64,000 bases of DNA from Metaphire vulgaris. Lineage: Eukaryota > Annelida > Clitellata > Crassiclitellata > Megascolecidae. The translations under genes were made by a program, and so were the position numbers. The notes under the pieces are model-generated. The model did not search any database, had not been told where the DNA came from, and was given only the letters and a program-made list of their open reading frames with translations. The stretch's first letter is position 1, and each line of letters begins with the position of its first letter. Positions 51,561 through 63,991 of this stretch are shown here, piece by piece. The stretch spans positions 9,159,084 through 9,223,083 of the forward strand of contig CM030861.1 in the NCBI GenBank assembly GCA_018105865.1, read 5' to 3'.

Positions 51561-51891
51561 GGCACCGGCGAATAAATCTGCGCCTTCCCTCTGTCTGGGT
51601 TCGTGCAATCAAAACGCCGAAGATATAGGTCGCGCAGTCATAACACTCACTCTTACTACTATTTGGGTTAACGCACGGCTGGGTCACCGATTACATGTTT
51701 TTCTCTTTAAAAAAATCCGCTATTGAAATATCCGAGGCCGTCTCAGAGATACTTATATTATTTTCTACTCCAATCTATTTTTTGACAAGCACATCGAGAT
51801 GCTGTGAATAGGTCCGCGTCCCTACGCAAAAGCAGGCGCCCTGTTTCTTTTACCTATACTTATTCCACTCGCCAATGCTCGCTCGGTGCTA

Positions 51892-52052
51892 GGACAAAAT
51901 GTCCGCGGAAAAATGTAACGGACAAAATGTAATGGGAACAAAATGTCAGCGGACAAAATGTCACGGACAAAATGTTGCCCTAACTCTTACATCACCCTAA
52001 ACCGTTATCTTTTGTTTGTGACATTTTGTCCGCGGACATTTTGTACGGCCAC
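51892..52052. repeat. ACAAAATGTC cluster, inverted-repeat element
   Basis: Five GGACAAAATGT-like units on the left, then ACATTTTGTCCGCGGACATTTTGT on the right in inverse orientation. Ends ACAAAATGTCCGCGG / CCGCGGACATTTTGT. Confidence 0.75.
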
Positions 52053-52090
52053 GCAATGCTCTGATATCCAGTCGTCTGGATTACTGCTAA

Positions 52091-52095
<5 letters not shown>

Positions 52096-52139
<44 letters not shown>
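52096..52139 (+). repeat. CT microsatellite
   Basis: About 21 CT units next to the family M MITE. Confidence 0.95.
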
Positions 52140-52140
<1 letters not shown>

Positions 52141-52152
52141 GGTATCTCTAAA

Positions 52153-52298
52153 CATGGGCGTCCGGAGGGAGTGCAAGGGGGTGCAGCAATTGCACCCTTT
52201 GGAAAAATTGTGGAGTTATGAAAAAGTAAAATTTCTTGTTTCTGTCGTCACAAAACCTTGTTTTGCACCCCCTGGAAAAATTTCTGCGGACGCCCATG
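52153..52298 (-). mobile_element. Family M MITE
   Basis: CATGGGCGTCCGGAGG ... TTTCTGCGGACGCCCATG, exact 8-bp duplication TCTCTAAA (52145-52152 and 52299-52306). Confidence 0.9.
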
Positions 52299-53059
52299 TC
52301 TCTAAAATTTCTTAATCCTCTCTTCAACGTTTCGAAATAATGAAAAATTCGCCAGCTCGAACCAGAACGAAGACTAATAAATACCGTCATATCACGCCTG
52401 TGTCAATATAATATTGTAGTTTTAATGGTTAGCCACAATGACACTATCAATAAATACCGTCATATCACGCCTGTGTCAATATAATATTGTTAATTTAACC
52501 CCTAACTGGGGATCCCCTATATCCATCCATTTTACATTGCAATTACTCAAAGTTAAATACACGGTTAATTTAAATGTTAAACCCACTATTATTGTATTTG
52601 AGACTTGACGACACAGTCTGCTGTTTCATTTCTTCTTAAATTAAGTTCTCTGCCCGGAAGCAGGTCCTGGTTTCCATTGGGACCATTAATTGGCACCATC
52701 CTTCCCTGTCAGCAGCTTTGGTCTTTAATCCTTTATATCCGTCTTTGGTCAGCATCCAGTGCAGTTGTGATGTACAATTGTACATCGTCTTCCTCTGGCT
52801 ATCTTTCCTCCCATATATATGTCCCTCCAGCATTTCTTTATAGGCTGATTTATATAGTGCTATTGTTCTAGCGAGCTAGAGTGAAGAGCGCTTAAAGAAC
52901 TTATTGTTCTGAATAAAGAGTCTCCTGTTAGAATGTGCACAATCCAGTTGTCTTACCTTTGTTTTATTGTTTGTTTTATTGTCTTTTCTCTTTTACAATA
53001 TCTACATGGAGACGAATGAAAAGAATCAGTTTGACACAGCATATAATATACAGTATATA

Positions 53060-53128
53060 TATATATTATATATATATATCCCCAAAATTTACTTCCTCCC
53101 CAAATCAAATATCTGGCTACGCCCCTGG
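53060..53128. repeat. Family F fragment
   Basis: AAATCAAATATCTGGCTACGCCCCTGG, the right end of family F. Confidence 0.6.
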
Positions 53129-53195
53129 CTATTTTTTTCAACGTCCAAGTTTCCGAACCATTTAATATCACGCTCCATATCAGTGTTTTAATCAT
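53127..53195 (-). pseudogene. Non-LTR retrotransposon reverse transcriptase scrap
   Basis: IKTLIWSVILNGSETWTLKK resembles the K-S-L-x-W-x-V-x-x-Y-G-x-E-T-W-T-L motif of LINE polyproteins. Only about 23 codons survive. Confidence 0.6.
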
Positions 53196-53238
53196 TCTCT
53201 TCTTTAGCCCTTTATCTGTAGATAAATGTGTTTAATGT

Positions 53239-53418
53239 GTTTAATCTAGGCCGTTTCCGGGGGGAAATTGCCCTTTCTCCCGAAAATTTCAAATTCCTCC
53301 CGGAAATTTTGGAATACTACATGGACTAACAGCGGCCCCTAGCAGAATTCCCCCCGCCTTTGTCAGTTTCCCTCCCCCGGCTTTTTCAGTCCCCCCCAGG
53401 AGTCTAGATCAAACACTG
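53239..53418 (+). mobile_element. Family C MITE
   Basis: TGTTTAATCTAGGCCGTTTC ... AGTCTAGATCAAACACTG. Confidence 0.8.
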
Positions 53419-53599
53419 CTACTCCTCATTAATTCCCTCATTGGGTAAAATGCTTCCTTTCTCAATGCTATTCTCCTTCTTATTTCGCTTTGACATCTGG
53501 CATCTTCCGTGATAAAGCTGGCGTAGACATATTCGCCATACTGTATAGCCTACTGCTCTTATATATAACTCTGTTAGAGGTCCAAAAGCTTTCCGAGTT

Positions 53600-53770
53600 T
53601 CCATTCCACTTCTGAAGTCCGAAATTGATCGAACCAGAGGACACAGCATGAAACTGTTCAAGAAACGGGTTGGGAGATTTTTTTTTCACAAGGTGGTGAA
53701 CAGATGGAATGAAATGGATAGGGATAGTAACGGCTACAACTGTAAATCGTTTGAAAATAAACCTCAGTAG
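53600..53770 (+). pseudogene. Non-LTR retrotransposon ORF2 3' end
   Basis: Reads RTRGHSMKLFKKRVGRFFF, then HKVVNRWNEMD and ends at a TAG. This is the typical RGHS-x-KLFK...FS-R-VV-x-x-WN C-terminus of LINE polyproteins. Confidence 0.75.
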
Positions 53771-53799
53771 TTTAGGATATTAGATTGGAAGGGGCAACA

Positions 53800-54088
53800 G
53801 TGGTTCTCACACAGAGCCTGGCCCCTGAACCACTTTAAACCTTGTTATATATTATATTATATTATTATTGCAATTCCATTAGATTTTTAATTCCCCTGCT
53901 TGATTAGCAAATCAGGGGCCCCAACTACCCCAGAGGGTATATCGTTATATTTACCCCCTCCCGCAAATCAGTCTACATTAAAGTTTCTTATATGATTCGC
54001 ATGTGGTTTATGTGGTTTAAAGTTAAGATTTATACCCCCCCCCCAATATTTATACCTCCTCAAATCAAATTTCTGGCTACGCCCCTGT
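53800..54088. repeat. Family J element then a family F copy
   Basis: AGTGGTTCTCACACAGAGCC...CTTTAAACCTTGTTATATATT (53800-53870), then family F-like about 53925-54088 ending TTTCTGGCTACGCCCCTG. Confidence 0.75.
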
Positions 54089-55387
54089 AGAAAATTCCGT
54101 GAACTTTGAAATAAGACGAAGGAAGTTCAGTCGAGGCAGTAAAGTGTTATTACCGTCGCTGGCATATTGAGTTATTGACTCGCTTTATCTTCAAACAGTA
54201 TGGCGGCGTTCAGTATTAGCGCTAGAAGATGCCTTTGTTTACGACCCTGTTTCGAGTGGCACTTAGCATAGAAACCGCATTTCGCTGAATACCGACTCAC
54301 TTTTCAAGCAGTTCGATATACTCACTCACGGAGGGAACGCCCTCTTTTACAGATATTTTATTTCTCCGTTTGTTTACACGTCGGAGAGTTTCTAGACCAA
54401 GAATTTATAGTTTAACTGGAGCATCGTCGAGTTAAAAACGTTACTGCATTTACATTTACAAGCGTGTTGTACGGCGTAATAAGTAAGTAGGCTGGCACAC
54501 GCAGACGTAAATGTGGGAAGCAGGGGCGCCCACACAGGGGAAAGGAAGCAAATGCTTCCTGAAAAACCCTAGAAATCTGAGTTTTGCATCACGTTAGAGT
54601 AGTATATTTATTCGATAAGCCCCTCAATGACTGCGCAATTACTGGCTTAATTGCAGTGCAATTTTGTAACGTCATATAAGATTACCGGTACTCAATTCAA
54701 GTTCAAGTTCATTATTATCAGGCATTCATAAAATTTTATAATTATTGTCACTTTTACGTACAGTCATTCTAATGATGAAGGGCAAACTTCCTGAAATAAA
54801 AATTAACAAACTAATAGACTCACAAATTACATTCCAAATTAGACTTGGAAAACTGCAGCCTTCCAAAGACCTCCATCAACAAATTACAATCCATTCAAAA
54901 CTGTGAAACGGTGCAATTAGATACTGTTAATAATAATTATAATTTGCTTGTTTCAGTTTTTAAGTCTAGTTACCCAATTTGCAGTTGTTGCAAATTCTAT
55001 CATCTATTTAATGTTTGTTGGAGAAATCTAATTTTTAAAATAAATACTAAAAGTAACATTTATTTTATTTGCATTTGGATGTGGTCATATTGCCAATGGA
55101 TAATTTGAAGGTAATTTTAAATAGTTTGCCAGCGCAATTACTGCGATATCTCTCCATAGTTTCAACTTACATTTAATATTGCTTTGTGACTGTTGGAATT
55201 TTCCAGAAATTAAGGATTAGAAGTTACTGGTATGAGACCTACCCTGGTGCACCAAAGTATGCGATTTAATGTCCAAAATGCACTGAAACTCACCTACGAG
55301 CACCTATTGATTTCAAAAAATTTTCGGGGTTTTACCCCCCCAGGCTACGAATTTGCGTGGATGGGGATTAATCAATGTTCAGTGTCG
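54089..55387. other. Intergenic, nothing recognised
   Basis: About 1.3 kb of mostly unique, A+T-rich sequence. No exon with splice sites and coding character found. Confidence 0.5.
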
Positions 55388-55399
55388 AGTCTTATAATA

Positions 55400-55461
<62 letters not shown>

Positions 55462-55750
55462 TGGTGTAGATAAATCCTGCCGGACCCCGTTTAAAGGCGG
55501 GGAGGAAAGGGAGGACAGAGAAGGGGGAACCTGCTTCCAGCAGTCAGGGGGGATGGGCGCCCCTGGTGGGAAGAACTTCTGGCAGTAGCGACTGTAGCGT
55601 CACTTCACACTTTTCTTGGGAGGTGGGGCGAGATAATTTTTTGCAAATGCAAATATTTGGAAAAATTTGGGCAAATTTTGGCAATTTTTTGGCAATTTGG
55701 GCAAATTTCCATTTTTGTATTTCTTGGCAAATTTTTGGCAATTTTGTAGG

Positions 55751-55825
<75 letters not shown>

Positions 55826-55846
55826 TAATAATAATAATAATAATAA
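55388..55846 (+). repeat. AAT and CTA microsatellites with GGCAAATTTT tandem motif
   Basis: (AAT)n 55388-55460; irregular TTGGCAAATTT repeats 55655-55745; (CTA)n 55749-55825 then (AAT)n. Confidence 0.9.
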
Positions 55847-56074
55847 TGTTTAGGTTAAACACCTAACAGTTGATGATTGCTGCCTCCTCAAAAAGAAAAT
55901 TGCTCAGCGGTTGTGTGCAAATTCCAAGACTGATCGCAGTCAGTCAGTCAGAATATAGCCCCTCGTGGCTACACCATTGATCGACTGATCGATCGTATCT
56001 ATCTTATCCGAGGTCTTTTTCGATTCCGACAACACGTGCTTGCCTTCGAGAAGAGAAGGGGGATAGGCTAGAGG

Positions 56075-56241
56075 CAGTGTTTTATCCAGACTCCAGGCCT
56101 GGGGCAGTGAGGGGGGTTGACTTGGCTGGAGGGAAGAGGCACAGTTCAATGCAAAAATTTAGTGCTGCGATTTTTGCTGGGGGGGGATTTTGAGGTTTTG
56201 GGAGAAAATTGTTCCTCCTAACCGGCCTGTATAAAGCACTG
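56075..56241. mobile_element. Family D MITE
   Basis: CAGTGTTTTATCCAGACTCC ... AACCGGCCTGTATAAAGCACTG. Confidence 0.82.
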
Positions 56242-56334
56242 GATAAAGGGCATATCAACATTTTCAGATCAGGTTGCAAACGTTCCGATGAGCAAAAAAC
56301 GTCGTCATAAACTTCTTCGATCATACTACCTACC

Positions 56335-56497
56335 CCCTCCTATTTTTTGGTAAAATTGTAATAAAATTTGGGATACAATTTCCCTTTGTCAGCCTTTTTC
56401 GGCAAAGTTTATATTGATTTCCCCTTCTATTTTCATCCCCCACCATCATCCTATGAATCCATTCATTCCCCACCAAGAAATCCTGGCACCGCCACTG
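56335..56497 (+). repeat. Partial family B copy
   Basis: Right half only: TTTTTTGGTAAAATTGTAAT ... AAATCCTGGCACCGCCACTG. Confidence 0.75.
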
Positions 56498-56828
56498 ATT
56501 TTCAGGGTCCCAACGCGCCACCTGTTACTAACAGGAATGTCTAACTGCCTAGGTTTTCCGAGTAAGGGTCGGCCATCGCAGGATTTACTCTTCTTACCCT
56601 ATCACATTACCTCTCTGCCTCAACAGCTTCCCTCGAATATCAGCGTTGCGTTGACAATGCACAGATGTTGCTATCAGTCTCTTTCGTCATTCCACGAGTC
56701 CCACGACGCCCAAAATGTAAAAGTTAATCATGAATGCACTCAATCAAACCTTCCAGCTGTTTGGTTCTCAACCACTCAAACGTTAAATCTAGGAAAACTA
56801 GGTTATTGAACGTGGAGCGTTAATACAG

Positions 56829-57390
56829 TGGCTTTCACACAAGCTTATCTAGACTCATAAACATAGATATTTTTACACCCCCCCCCATTTTAGACCAACA
56901 CCCTCCCAATATGAGCCAGGAATTGCCCTTTTCAGCAGGGACCGACCCCCAGAATATACCGACACCCACCCCCTAATTGATAATCCTAAATATAACCCTG
57001 CCCCTAAAGCACTTTAAACCGCATTATTATTATTATTACTAGTATTATTACTAATAATATTATTATCAGTGGCGGTTCCAAGGATTCTTGGTGGGGATGC
57101 AAGGAAATTTGAGAAAGCTGGTGAGGGGATGCAATGAATTTATAGGAAGTTGGTGGGGGGAAGGGGATGAAATGAAATCCCGAAACAGGTTGACAAGCAA
57201 AAAAGGTCATTAAGTGTTTTGCCCGACAAATTTACATAAAATTTCCTGAAAAAAGCTGACAAGCAAAAAAGGGGGTCATCAGATTTGTATAGCATACAGA
57301 TACCCAGCGTTAAACGCTGCTGACAAGCAAAAAAAAGCTAGGTGGGGGTTGCATCCACAATCATCCCCAACGTGGAACCGCCACTGATTA
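56829..57390. mobile_element. Family J split by family G, then TTA array with inverted family B
   Basis: AGTGGCTTTCACACAAGC... is interrupted by family G (56871-57001), resumes as GCACTTTAAACCGCATTATT, and is followed by family B in reverse orientation (57068-57387, AGTGGCGGTTCCAAGG ... CGTGGAACCGCCACTG). Confidence 0.78.
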
Positions 57391-58750
57391 TGCGTTATAT
57401 AAATTCACGAGTTTCGCTTACTTACTTCCCAACACCAGAAACATTTCGCCCATTCCCTCCCACAGATACCACTGTGCAACAAGTCCATCCCAAACCCTTT
57501 CATTTGTCTAGTCTACCTCTAACACACACAATTACAGAGGGGCTTATTAAACTTTTACGAAACAGTTCTGAACTTCCAACTGATTCAACAAATTCATTGG
57601 TCCAAAAGCGGTGTTCACATAAGAAATAACAACTTCAATATACAAAACATGCTTAGCTAAACTGACGGTACGATACTCTGCTCTGGAAAATTCTAGGAGT
57701 TTAGTAGAGAAAGCAGTGCACACAACACATTTATTATATAATTATTTATGCAAAACTATTCTACACAAAACATTTCCAGCTGTAAAGAACGCCACGGCTC
57801 TAGCTGCCAACGCTTATGACTTGTTGATCAAACAGGGTGCAGATATATAAAATTGAAACAGCAATTCAAAACCCACATACTGTACTATTATAGGTTCTAA
57901 CACACTTCTGTGCATAGAGATCATAACTGAACAAATAACCACCAAAATGGATTAAACTGAAAAATGTGTCGATTTTCAGAGGGGGGTATGAACCCTAACT
58001 GGTAGCAGAGGACAACACAAAAATGTTGGTTTACTTTACGGTCATCCAGCACTCCCACAGCACTTTCGAAAAATTTATGACGCGTGAAACAGTAGGATGT
58101 ACATATACTCAGTGCGAGGATATGTCTTGAACGGTCCAATAATATTAGGTTGCAACACAGATATATTGAAAGATGTCCAAGTGCAAATTGGTAACTTAAA
58201 ACTAAGATATAGTGCAGATTTGGAACAAGTGAAATTACATTTTAAAATGGTCACAAATCATTTTAATTTAGACAACACTGCCAATATACATGTACCACAA
58301 TGTATATATACATATTGTGCCCTCAGTACTTAGTTCCCGACCTTTAGTACTTAAATATACTTTTCAGCTCTCAGAGACAGAGAAAGTCCCTTGAAAGGCA
58401 GTCGCATTGATCCAGTATAGGAGTCCATCATTTTGAGAAGCCAATTTGGCCAGATTCAACCAAGAGGTTTCAGAGAGGGTTTGTATGCTCCCCCAATCTA
58501 GTCTGGAGCAGAGCCCCCAGAGGAAAAAAATCAAGGTGATATTGGATTACAATCTTCAGACTTAGAGCATACCTGTACTTACAGACAGCATCCCAGAAAT
58601 CACCATAACCTTCCTCCATTGATAAAAGCTCGCCGGTTTAGCATAAATCTCATGATCAGTTTGGGCCAGAATAGGGGTCCAGCCCTCAAGTTCCCCCTCG
58701 TGGCTACACCAATGAGGCTAGTCCCAAATTATTCTTTATCCAGAAATCTC

Positions 58751-58802
<52 letters not shown>

Positions 58803-59863
58803 TAAAAAAAAGTCATACCCCTAATATAGAAGCACACATACATATGCACACATAATGCACAAAACTAAAACATATAGTTAATCAAAAAGCTTCTGTAAAG
58901 AGTTCACAAATTCATGGTTTGGAGCTTTGTAATAAATACCAATACAATTAATATTGAACAATCAAACATAATGACAAAAAAACAAGAATTCACAAATAAC
59001 CAAAGCGAAAAAGATAATATTAGATCATGATTACAAAAACAAATCTATAAAAATGATCACAAATTCACTCAACTATGGCATAACTTTCTTTGTGAAAAAC
59101 CCTCAAAATAACGTAGAACATTAATCAAAAGTACATCTAAAAAGAACAAACCAGAGCCTCTTTCCAATGACAACTAAGTTAATCACACAGCATTGTAACA
59201 TTTAGTTAGCGCTCCTATATTATTAATTTATTATACAGAAATTACAGAAAGCTACCAGATGTTTCATAAAATATGCCAAAACTTAAAGCCTCTCTCAAAC
59301 ACTATCGGTTAGATCGACAAATATTCCGAGTTCCGCTGTCATGTTCAAAACAAGATTCTCATCCACTCAAGCAGCGAGCGTACCAACGCCTAGTCACCAA
59401 CACAGCTACGACACGCACTGACTGCGTGCAGCAAAAGTCAATTAGTATAACACACAGACATGATAATGCAACCGATGACATCGTGCGACTTGCCATTTAC
59501 TCAGTACACCGCGTGCGCCGTACGAGTGAACCCTGAGAGGGGAAACTAAGATGATTTAAAAATGCAGTACAAATAGAAAATAGCAAAAAGCAATAAAAAT
59601 GATATCTTTTTGTTTATGTACATCAAGTGTACCATACGTATCAAGCGTACCGTACATATACCAGAAGGATACTATAAGCGCAACAGAGCAAACGGCATAT
59701 CACTCAATACAGCGTCTACATAGCTACATTTCACATACGCGAGACCGCTTGCTCCATCTGCCACACATTGTGCAAATTCTTTTGTTTCGATGTTTCCGTT
59801 ACAGAATCTATAACAACGATGTAAAAACCTTTATGCAGATTGAATTCTTACTAAGGTCATTGC
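57391..59863. other. Unique A+T-rich stretch, possible 3' UTR
   Basis: About 2.5 kb with few repeats ((AAT)n at 58752-58803). No coding exon found. Being downstream of the 60949 stop on the minus strand, it could be a long 3' UTR, but there is no proof. Confidence 0.35.
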
Positions 59864-60161
59864 CAGTGGCGGTTCCACGTGGGGGATGAGTGGGGATGCA
59901 TCCCCCACCGGACTTTTTTTATTGCTTGTGAAACCTATTTTTGGGTAAAAGTCTTGTAAAACTACGGGAAAAAAACTACGGATGCCTTTTTTTGCTTGTC
60001 AGCCTATTTTTTCGGTAAAAGTGTAGTAAAATTAGGGAAAAAATTCCCTTTTGCCAGCCTTTTTCGGCAAAGTTTATTGATTTCTTTCCTTCTCTTTTCA
60101 TCCCCTCACCAACTTCCTTTGAATTCATCCCCCCCACCAAGAAATCCTGGAACCGCCACTG
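59864..60161 (+). mobile_element. Family B MITE, best copy
   Basis: 298 bp, CAGTGGCGGTTCCACG ... CTGGAACCGCCACTG, exact 8-bp duplication GTCATTGC (59856-59863, 60162-60169). Confidence 0.93.
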
Positions 60162-60948
60162 GTCATTGCCTACGAATTCATAAACACAAGGATAGCAAAA
60201 TTTTGAAAACAATTTTGTAAAATGCGTAGTTTTACAGGTGCACCTTGACAAAATGAAAGAATTTTAATAGCTAAACTGCTGCACTAAAAACAGAGAGAGC
60301 TCCATGCTTTTATAGACATCGTACATGCTCTACAGCCAGTGTATGTTGGTACTAAAAATTGCAACCAACTAAATGTATGCCTAAGCGATGATACTCGATA
60401 AAAAAACGCACTTTGTACACTTGCAACCATCCTAAATGGCATTAATTACAGCAAAAATGTACATCCGCTTGCTTCTTATTTGAGAACAGTTATCTGAAAT
60501 AAGCCCAGAACTAGTTCACGCTAAGGACAGCATGGACAATTAGTTCAGCCAGAGTTACTCTTACCCGGACACGAAAAAAAAACAACCTGAAGTCAAAAAA
60601 TGTCTCTCAGAGAGATGATTTGGGAGCATAGAAATCCTTCGGGGCATTAGCATACGTTCTGAAATGTCGCTCGGTACGGGAGAAGATTTGGGCGAAGAAG
60701 ACGAACAAACTACTACGTTTATTCCCCCAACCCAACCCAACCCCGCCCATAACTGAGATCCATCGACAACTTTAGCAGCCGGGGTGTTTTCTACAGAAAC
60801 CCTGCCACTGAAACATCGCCAGGTAGAACCAGAAAGCCGTGCCGAAAGAATCGGACCCCGCCATCAAAAAATTTCCAGCCTGCGTGGAACATATCTTGCC
60901 GAAAACAACACGAGGCGCTGCAACGTCCTTGGGGGGGGGCCACTGCTG

Positions 60949-61692
60949 TCAAACTTTATACTCTTCCACGTCGACTGACGTCTGGTACCTCTGTATTTGC
61001 GGTCGGTAAGGCAGATACTGGGCCTGAACGGGATTTCGACTGCTCGTAGACCGTACGGTCGGCGATGCTGGCACGGAACTCAACGCCTGTACTTGTCTGG
61101 GGAATCCGTCTCGGGTTGAGTTACTAAGGCGGTGCAGAGATCCACGGTTGAACTCCCCCAGGTTTCGCCCGGCCCCTTCGCTCGCGTATCCAAAGTCCTT
61201 GAAATCCCTGGGCTCTCGCCAGGTGGCGCCGCCGCCGCCGGAAACGGGGTCCGGCGCCGCGTTCAGAGCCGCCCGGGCGAGAACGGAAGGCTGCCGGGTC
61301 GGACTGGTCGAGCTGCTGCTGTGGCGGGCGCGCTCGGTCGTCGGGACGGGCACCATCAGCGTCTGCGGCTGCAGCGCCTGCACCGTCGGGTATTTCATGT
61401 CGGACGTGAGCGGGCGCACGGACTCCGCGGGTCGGAGCAACGGTTCTCGCGCCTTACTAAGAGCGGGATTCGCCAGGGACTGAGTGTTGACGCTGTAGCC
61501 AGCGAATCCGGGGGGCTCCACGAGTTCCTGTTTCTGTTCAAAACTGTTGACGTTCAGCGGTTGTTGAGCTGCGTGCCATCGTTTCTGATCGGTCCCATCG
61601 TTGTGCGATGCCAAAGAAGGTACAGCGGCCGTGACTTGGCTCTTAACGTTATCGTAGTCTTCGAGAAGGGGATGGTTTTTTTGTGACACCAT
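60949..61692 (-). CDS. Last coding exon of an unrecognised gene, -EYKV end
   Basis: A 247-residue open frame starts right after an acceptor (ttttgtag) at 61693 and ends in a stop. The sequence is low-complexity Ser/Pro/Arg/Gln, with no domain I know, like the cytoplasmic tail of a receptor or adhesion protein. The C-terminus TSVDVEEYKV has the x-Phi-x-Phi form of a class II PDZ ligand (as in ephrin-B and neurexin tails). Because the frame is closed immediately upstream, either this is a 3' terminal exon joined in phase 0, or the ATG at 61692 is a start. G+C and CpG content are above the surroundings, as for a real exon. Confidence 0.65.
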   Translation of the reverse strand: MVSQKNHPLLEDYDNVKSQVTAAVPSLASHNDGTDQKRWHAAQQPLNVNSFEQKQELVEPPGFAGYSVNTQSLANPALSKAREPLLRPAESVRPLTSDMKYPTVQALQPQTLMVPVPTTERARHSSSSTSPTRQPSVLARAALNAAPDPVSGGGGATWREPRDFKDFGYASEGAGRNLGEFNRGSLHRLSNSTRDGFPRQVQALSSVPASPTVRSTSSRNPVQAQYLPYRPQIQRYQTSVDVEEYKV

Positions 61693-63079
61693 CTACAAAA
61701 TCAGAAACCCAAAAAGTCATCAATTCATTTCAATCAATCAATCAATCAATCAATAACTCAATCACTGGCTTGCCACCATACAAATCCAGTTATAAAAGCA
61801 AATAATAATAATAATACTAATACTAATAATCAGAAAGAGTTATCAAGAATTTTTCAGTCAAACAACTACAACAAATGTACTGATTTCTTGTATTTAATTC
61901 GCAGATACAATCTAGACAAAACATTTAAAGGGTGTTGGTGTCCACTGATTGAAAACATTATACAAAGCCTGGATTGTTCACTGGTTTTGATAACACATTC
62001 ATTTAAACGCTCTAAAAATAAAAATCCAATTACATATACATTCTCATGTTGATGTTCTAGCAACATCCTTATAATGCCAAACACTGCCAACTAATGTACG
62101 GTAGATAAAATGTCCATGTCATTTATGAAGTTTGCTGTAACTGAAGAAGACGGAAATAACCTGAAAAATCAATGGTTAATTTGTAGCCCATAATAGCAAC
62201 TGAGGACAAAAAATTATTTCAATTAAGCTTACACTTCAACTCAACATTTCACTTCAGAGTAAAAATCTAGGGAGGATTGTGCACTCTCCTGTCTCACTTT
62301 CTGAGCATTTTACTCAGCGTGTGTGTGTGTGTGCGTGTCTCTTAAAAAAAACTCGATTCCTTTGCTTGTCTTCAGGCCTGCCCAACAATACTTATTCACA
62401 ACAAAATTACCTGTACATGCAATGAGCAAGAATTTTAAAAAGTCACTCTGAAAATTTAAAAACCATCAAACGTTTTTCTAGTGATGTTTTGCAATCAGTC
62501 ACCTCTCGATTTTCCAATTAAACTTCCACTTTCCACAATAACTGTCAAAAATAACTGAAAATAAAACAGGCCATGACTGAAAGTCACATGAACAAGAAAA
62601 CTGTAATCGAAAAACCATAACCAACATTTCTATGCAAGAAGCCGGCAAATTCATAGACCATCCCAATCGAATAGAAATAAACATTAAAGAACACAAAGTC
62701 GTCATGTGACATGTCATGTGACATGACACAGCTGGAACTCTAGTTTTCAATTGACACAATCCACGTTTAACTTATCAGTGTGTAAAATAAAAACTAAGAA
62801 ATCCATCCAAAATAACAAGATAAGGAGAATTCAGTTAAAATACTATCGATTGAAGTTGATCACAATGAATATATCGTCAAATTTTATATGGACTGTAAGC
62901 ACAATGGTGAATACCGAATAATCTGTGCGCTCTTTCCTTGCGGAGAAAGACAAAAAATCAGGGCCGGACAACATAGACACAATAAATACCACTATAAAGT
63001 GTCTGCGTAAGCTTGCTAAGTGCAACAGCAAAGCAGGCAAATACTAAATAGAGCACATTCCAGGAAGGGTGCGCAAAGG
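61693..63079. other. Probable intron upstream of the last exon
   Basis: (AATC)n near 61733-61755 and short (AAT)n near 61801. Otherwise unique sequence without a supported exon. Confidence 0.4.
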
Positions 63080-63259
63080 CAGTGTTTATTCTAGGCCTGT
63101 TTTTGGAGGAATTCCCCCCCAAAGTTTTAAAATCCCCTTTGTAATGTTGGCTTGGGGGATGAAAATTTCCCCCCCGAAAGCGTGGAGAGACGAATCTTGT
63201 CCCCCCCAAACCTTTCAAACTCCCCCCCCCCAATGTCATGGTGGCTAGAATAAACACTG
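63080..63259. mobile_element. Family D-related MITE
   Basis: CAGTGTTTATTCTAGGCCTG ... GTGGCTAGAATAAACACTG, near-identical flanks GCGCAAAGG / GCACAAAGG. Confidence 0.82.
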
Positions 63260-63991
63260 GCACAAAGGTCACCTTGCAATGCTACGAATTTTGGTGTTCA
63301 AACTCACACATTACTGCTCAAACCACCTAGAACATTTGGGGAGCATCACTAAGAGCAACGGTTGTCCAATGGTTTGTGCACTGCTAGTGCAACAGGCGGC
63401 GAGCACAGTCCCAAGGTAGTGCGTCGATTGCAAGCTTTCAGCTAAGCTGCAACTCCCTGCCATAAACCTTTTAAACTAAGCACGACAACCAACTTGACGC
63501 TGCAAGAGTTCGAATGCAATTTATGGCAAATCCATACAGAAGTGTTACCAAAACTATATTGTTAACCAACACTTATCATGCCAATGATGTGATAAGAATC
63601 TGATTTTGCTAGAAAGCTCACCACCACCACCACCACCTCCACCTGGTACCTCGTATGAGTCTTAGAAATCTGTCAGCCTACTCCTTTGTGAACATCAGTA
63701 CATGTACTAACTTTTATCACATTTTCATATTATTCAGTTGCATTCTACACTGAATGAATTATACGTGTATCAGTGATTTTGCTCTAACCTTGCAGCCTCC
63801 CCTCCCCCCAGTTCCACAAACAGTCTTTCTAGTTGAAAGTTCTTATTTTCAAATAGCAAACTGAATGCTAGTTAGCATATCATGGGCTCAGCAAAAGCAT
63901 TAGACAGACACCCTTTTCGACCGCTTTAAAACATGCTCAACAATCGAAGGATGCGAATTTACTGTTAGTACGATACATCTAAGCAACGTAC

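Noticed and set aside
55605..55862. Ile/Val-rich ORFs and KICPNF-type repeats
   Set aside because: Product of triplet microsatellites and a TTGGCAAATTT tandem motif.
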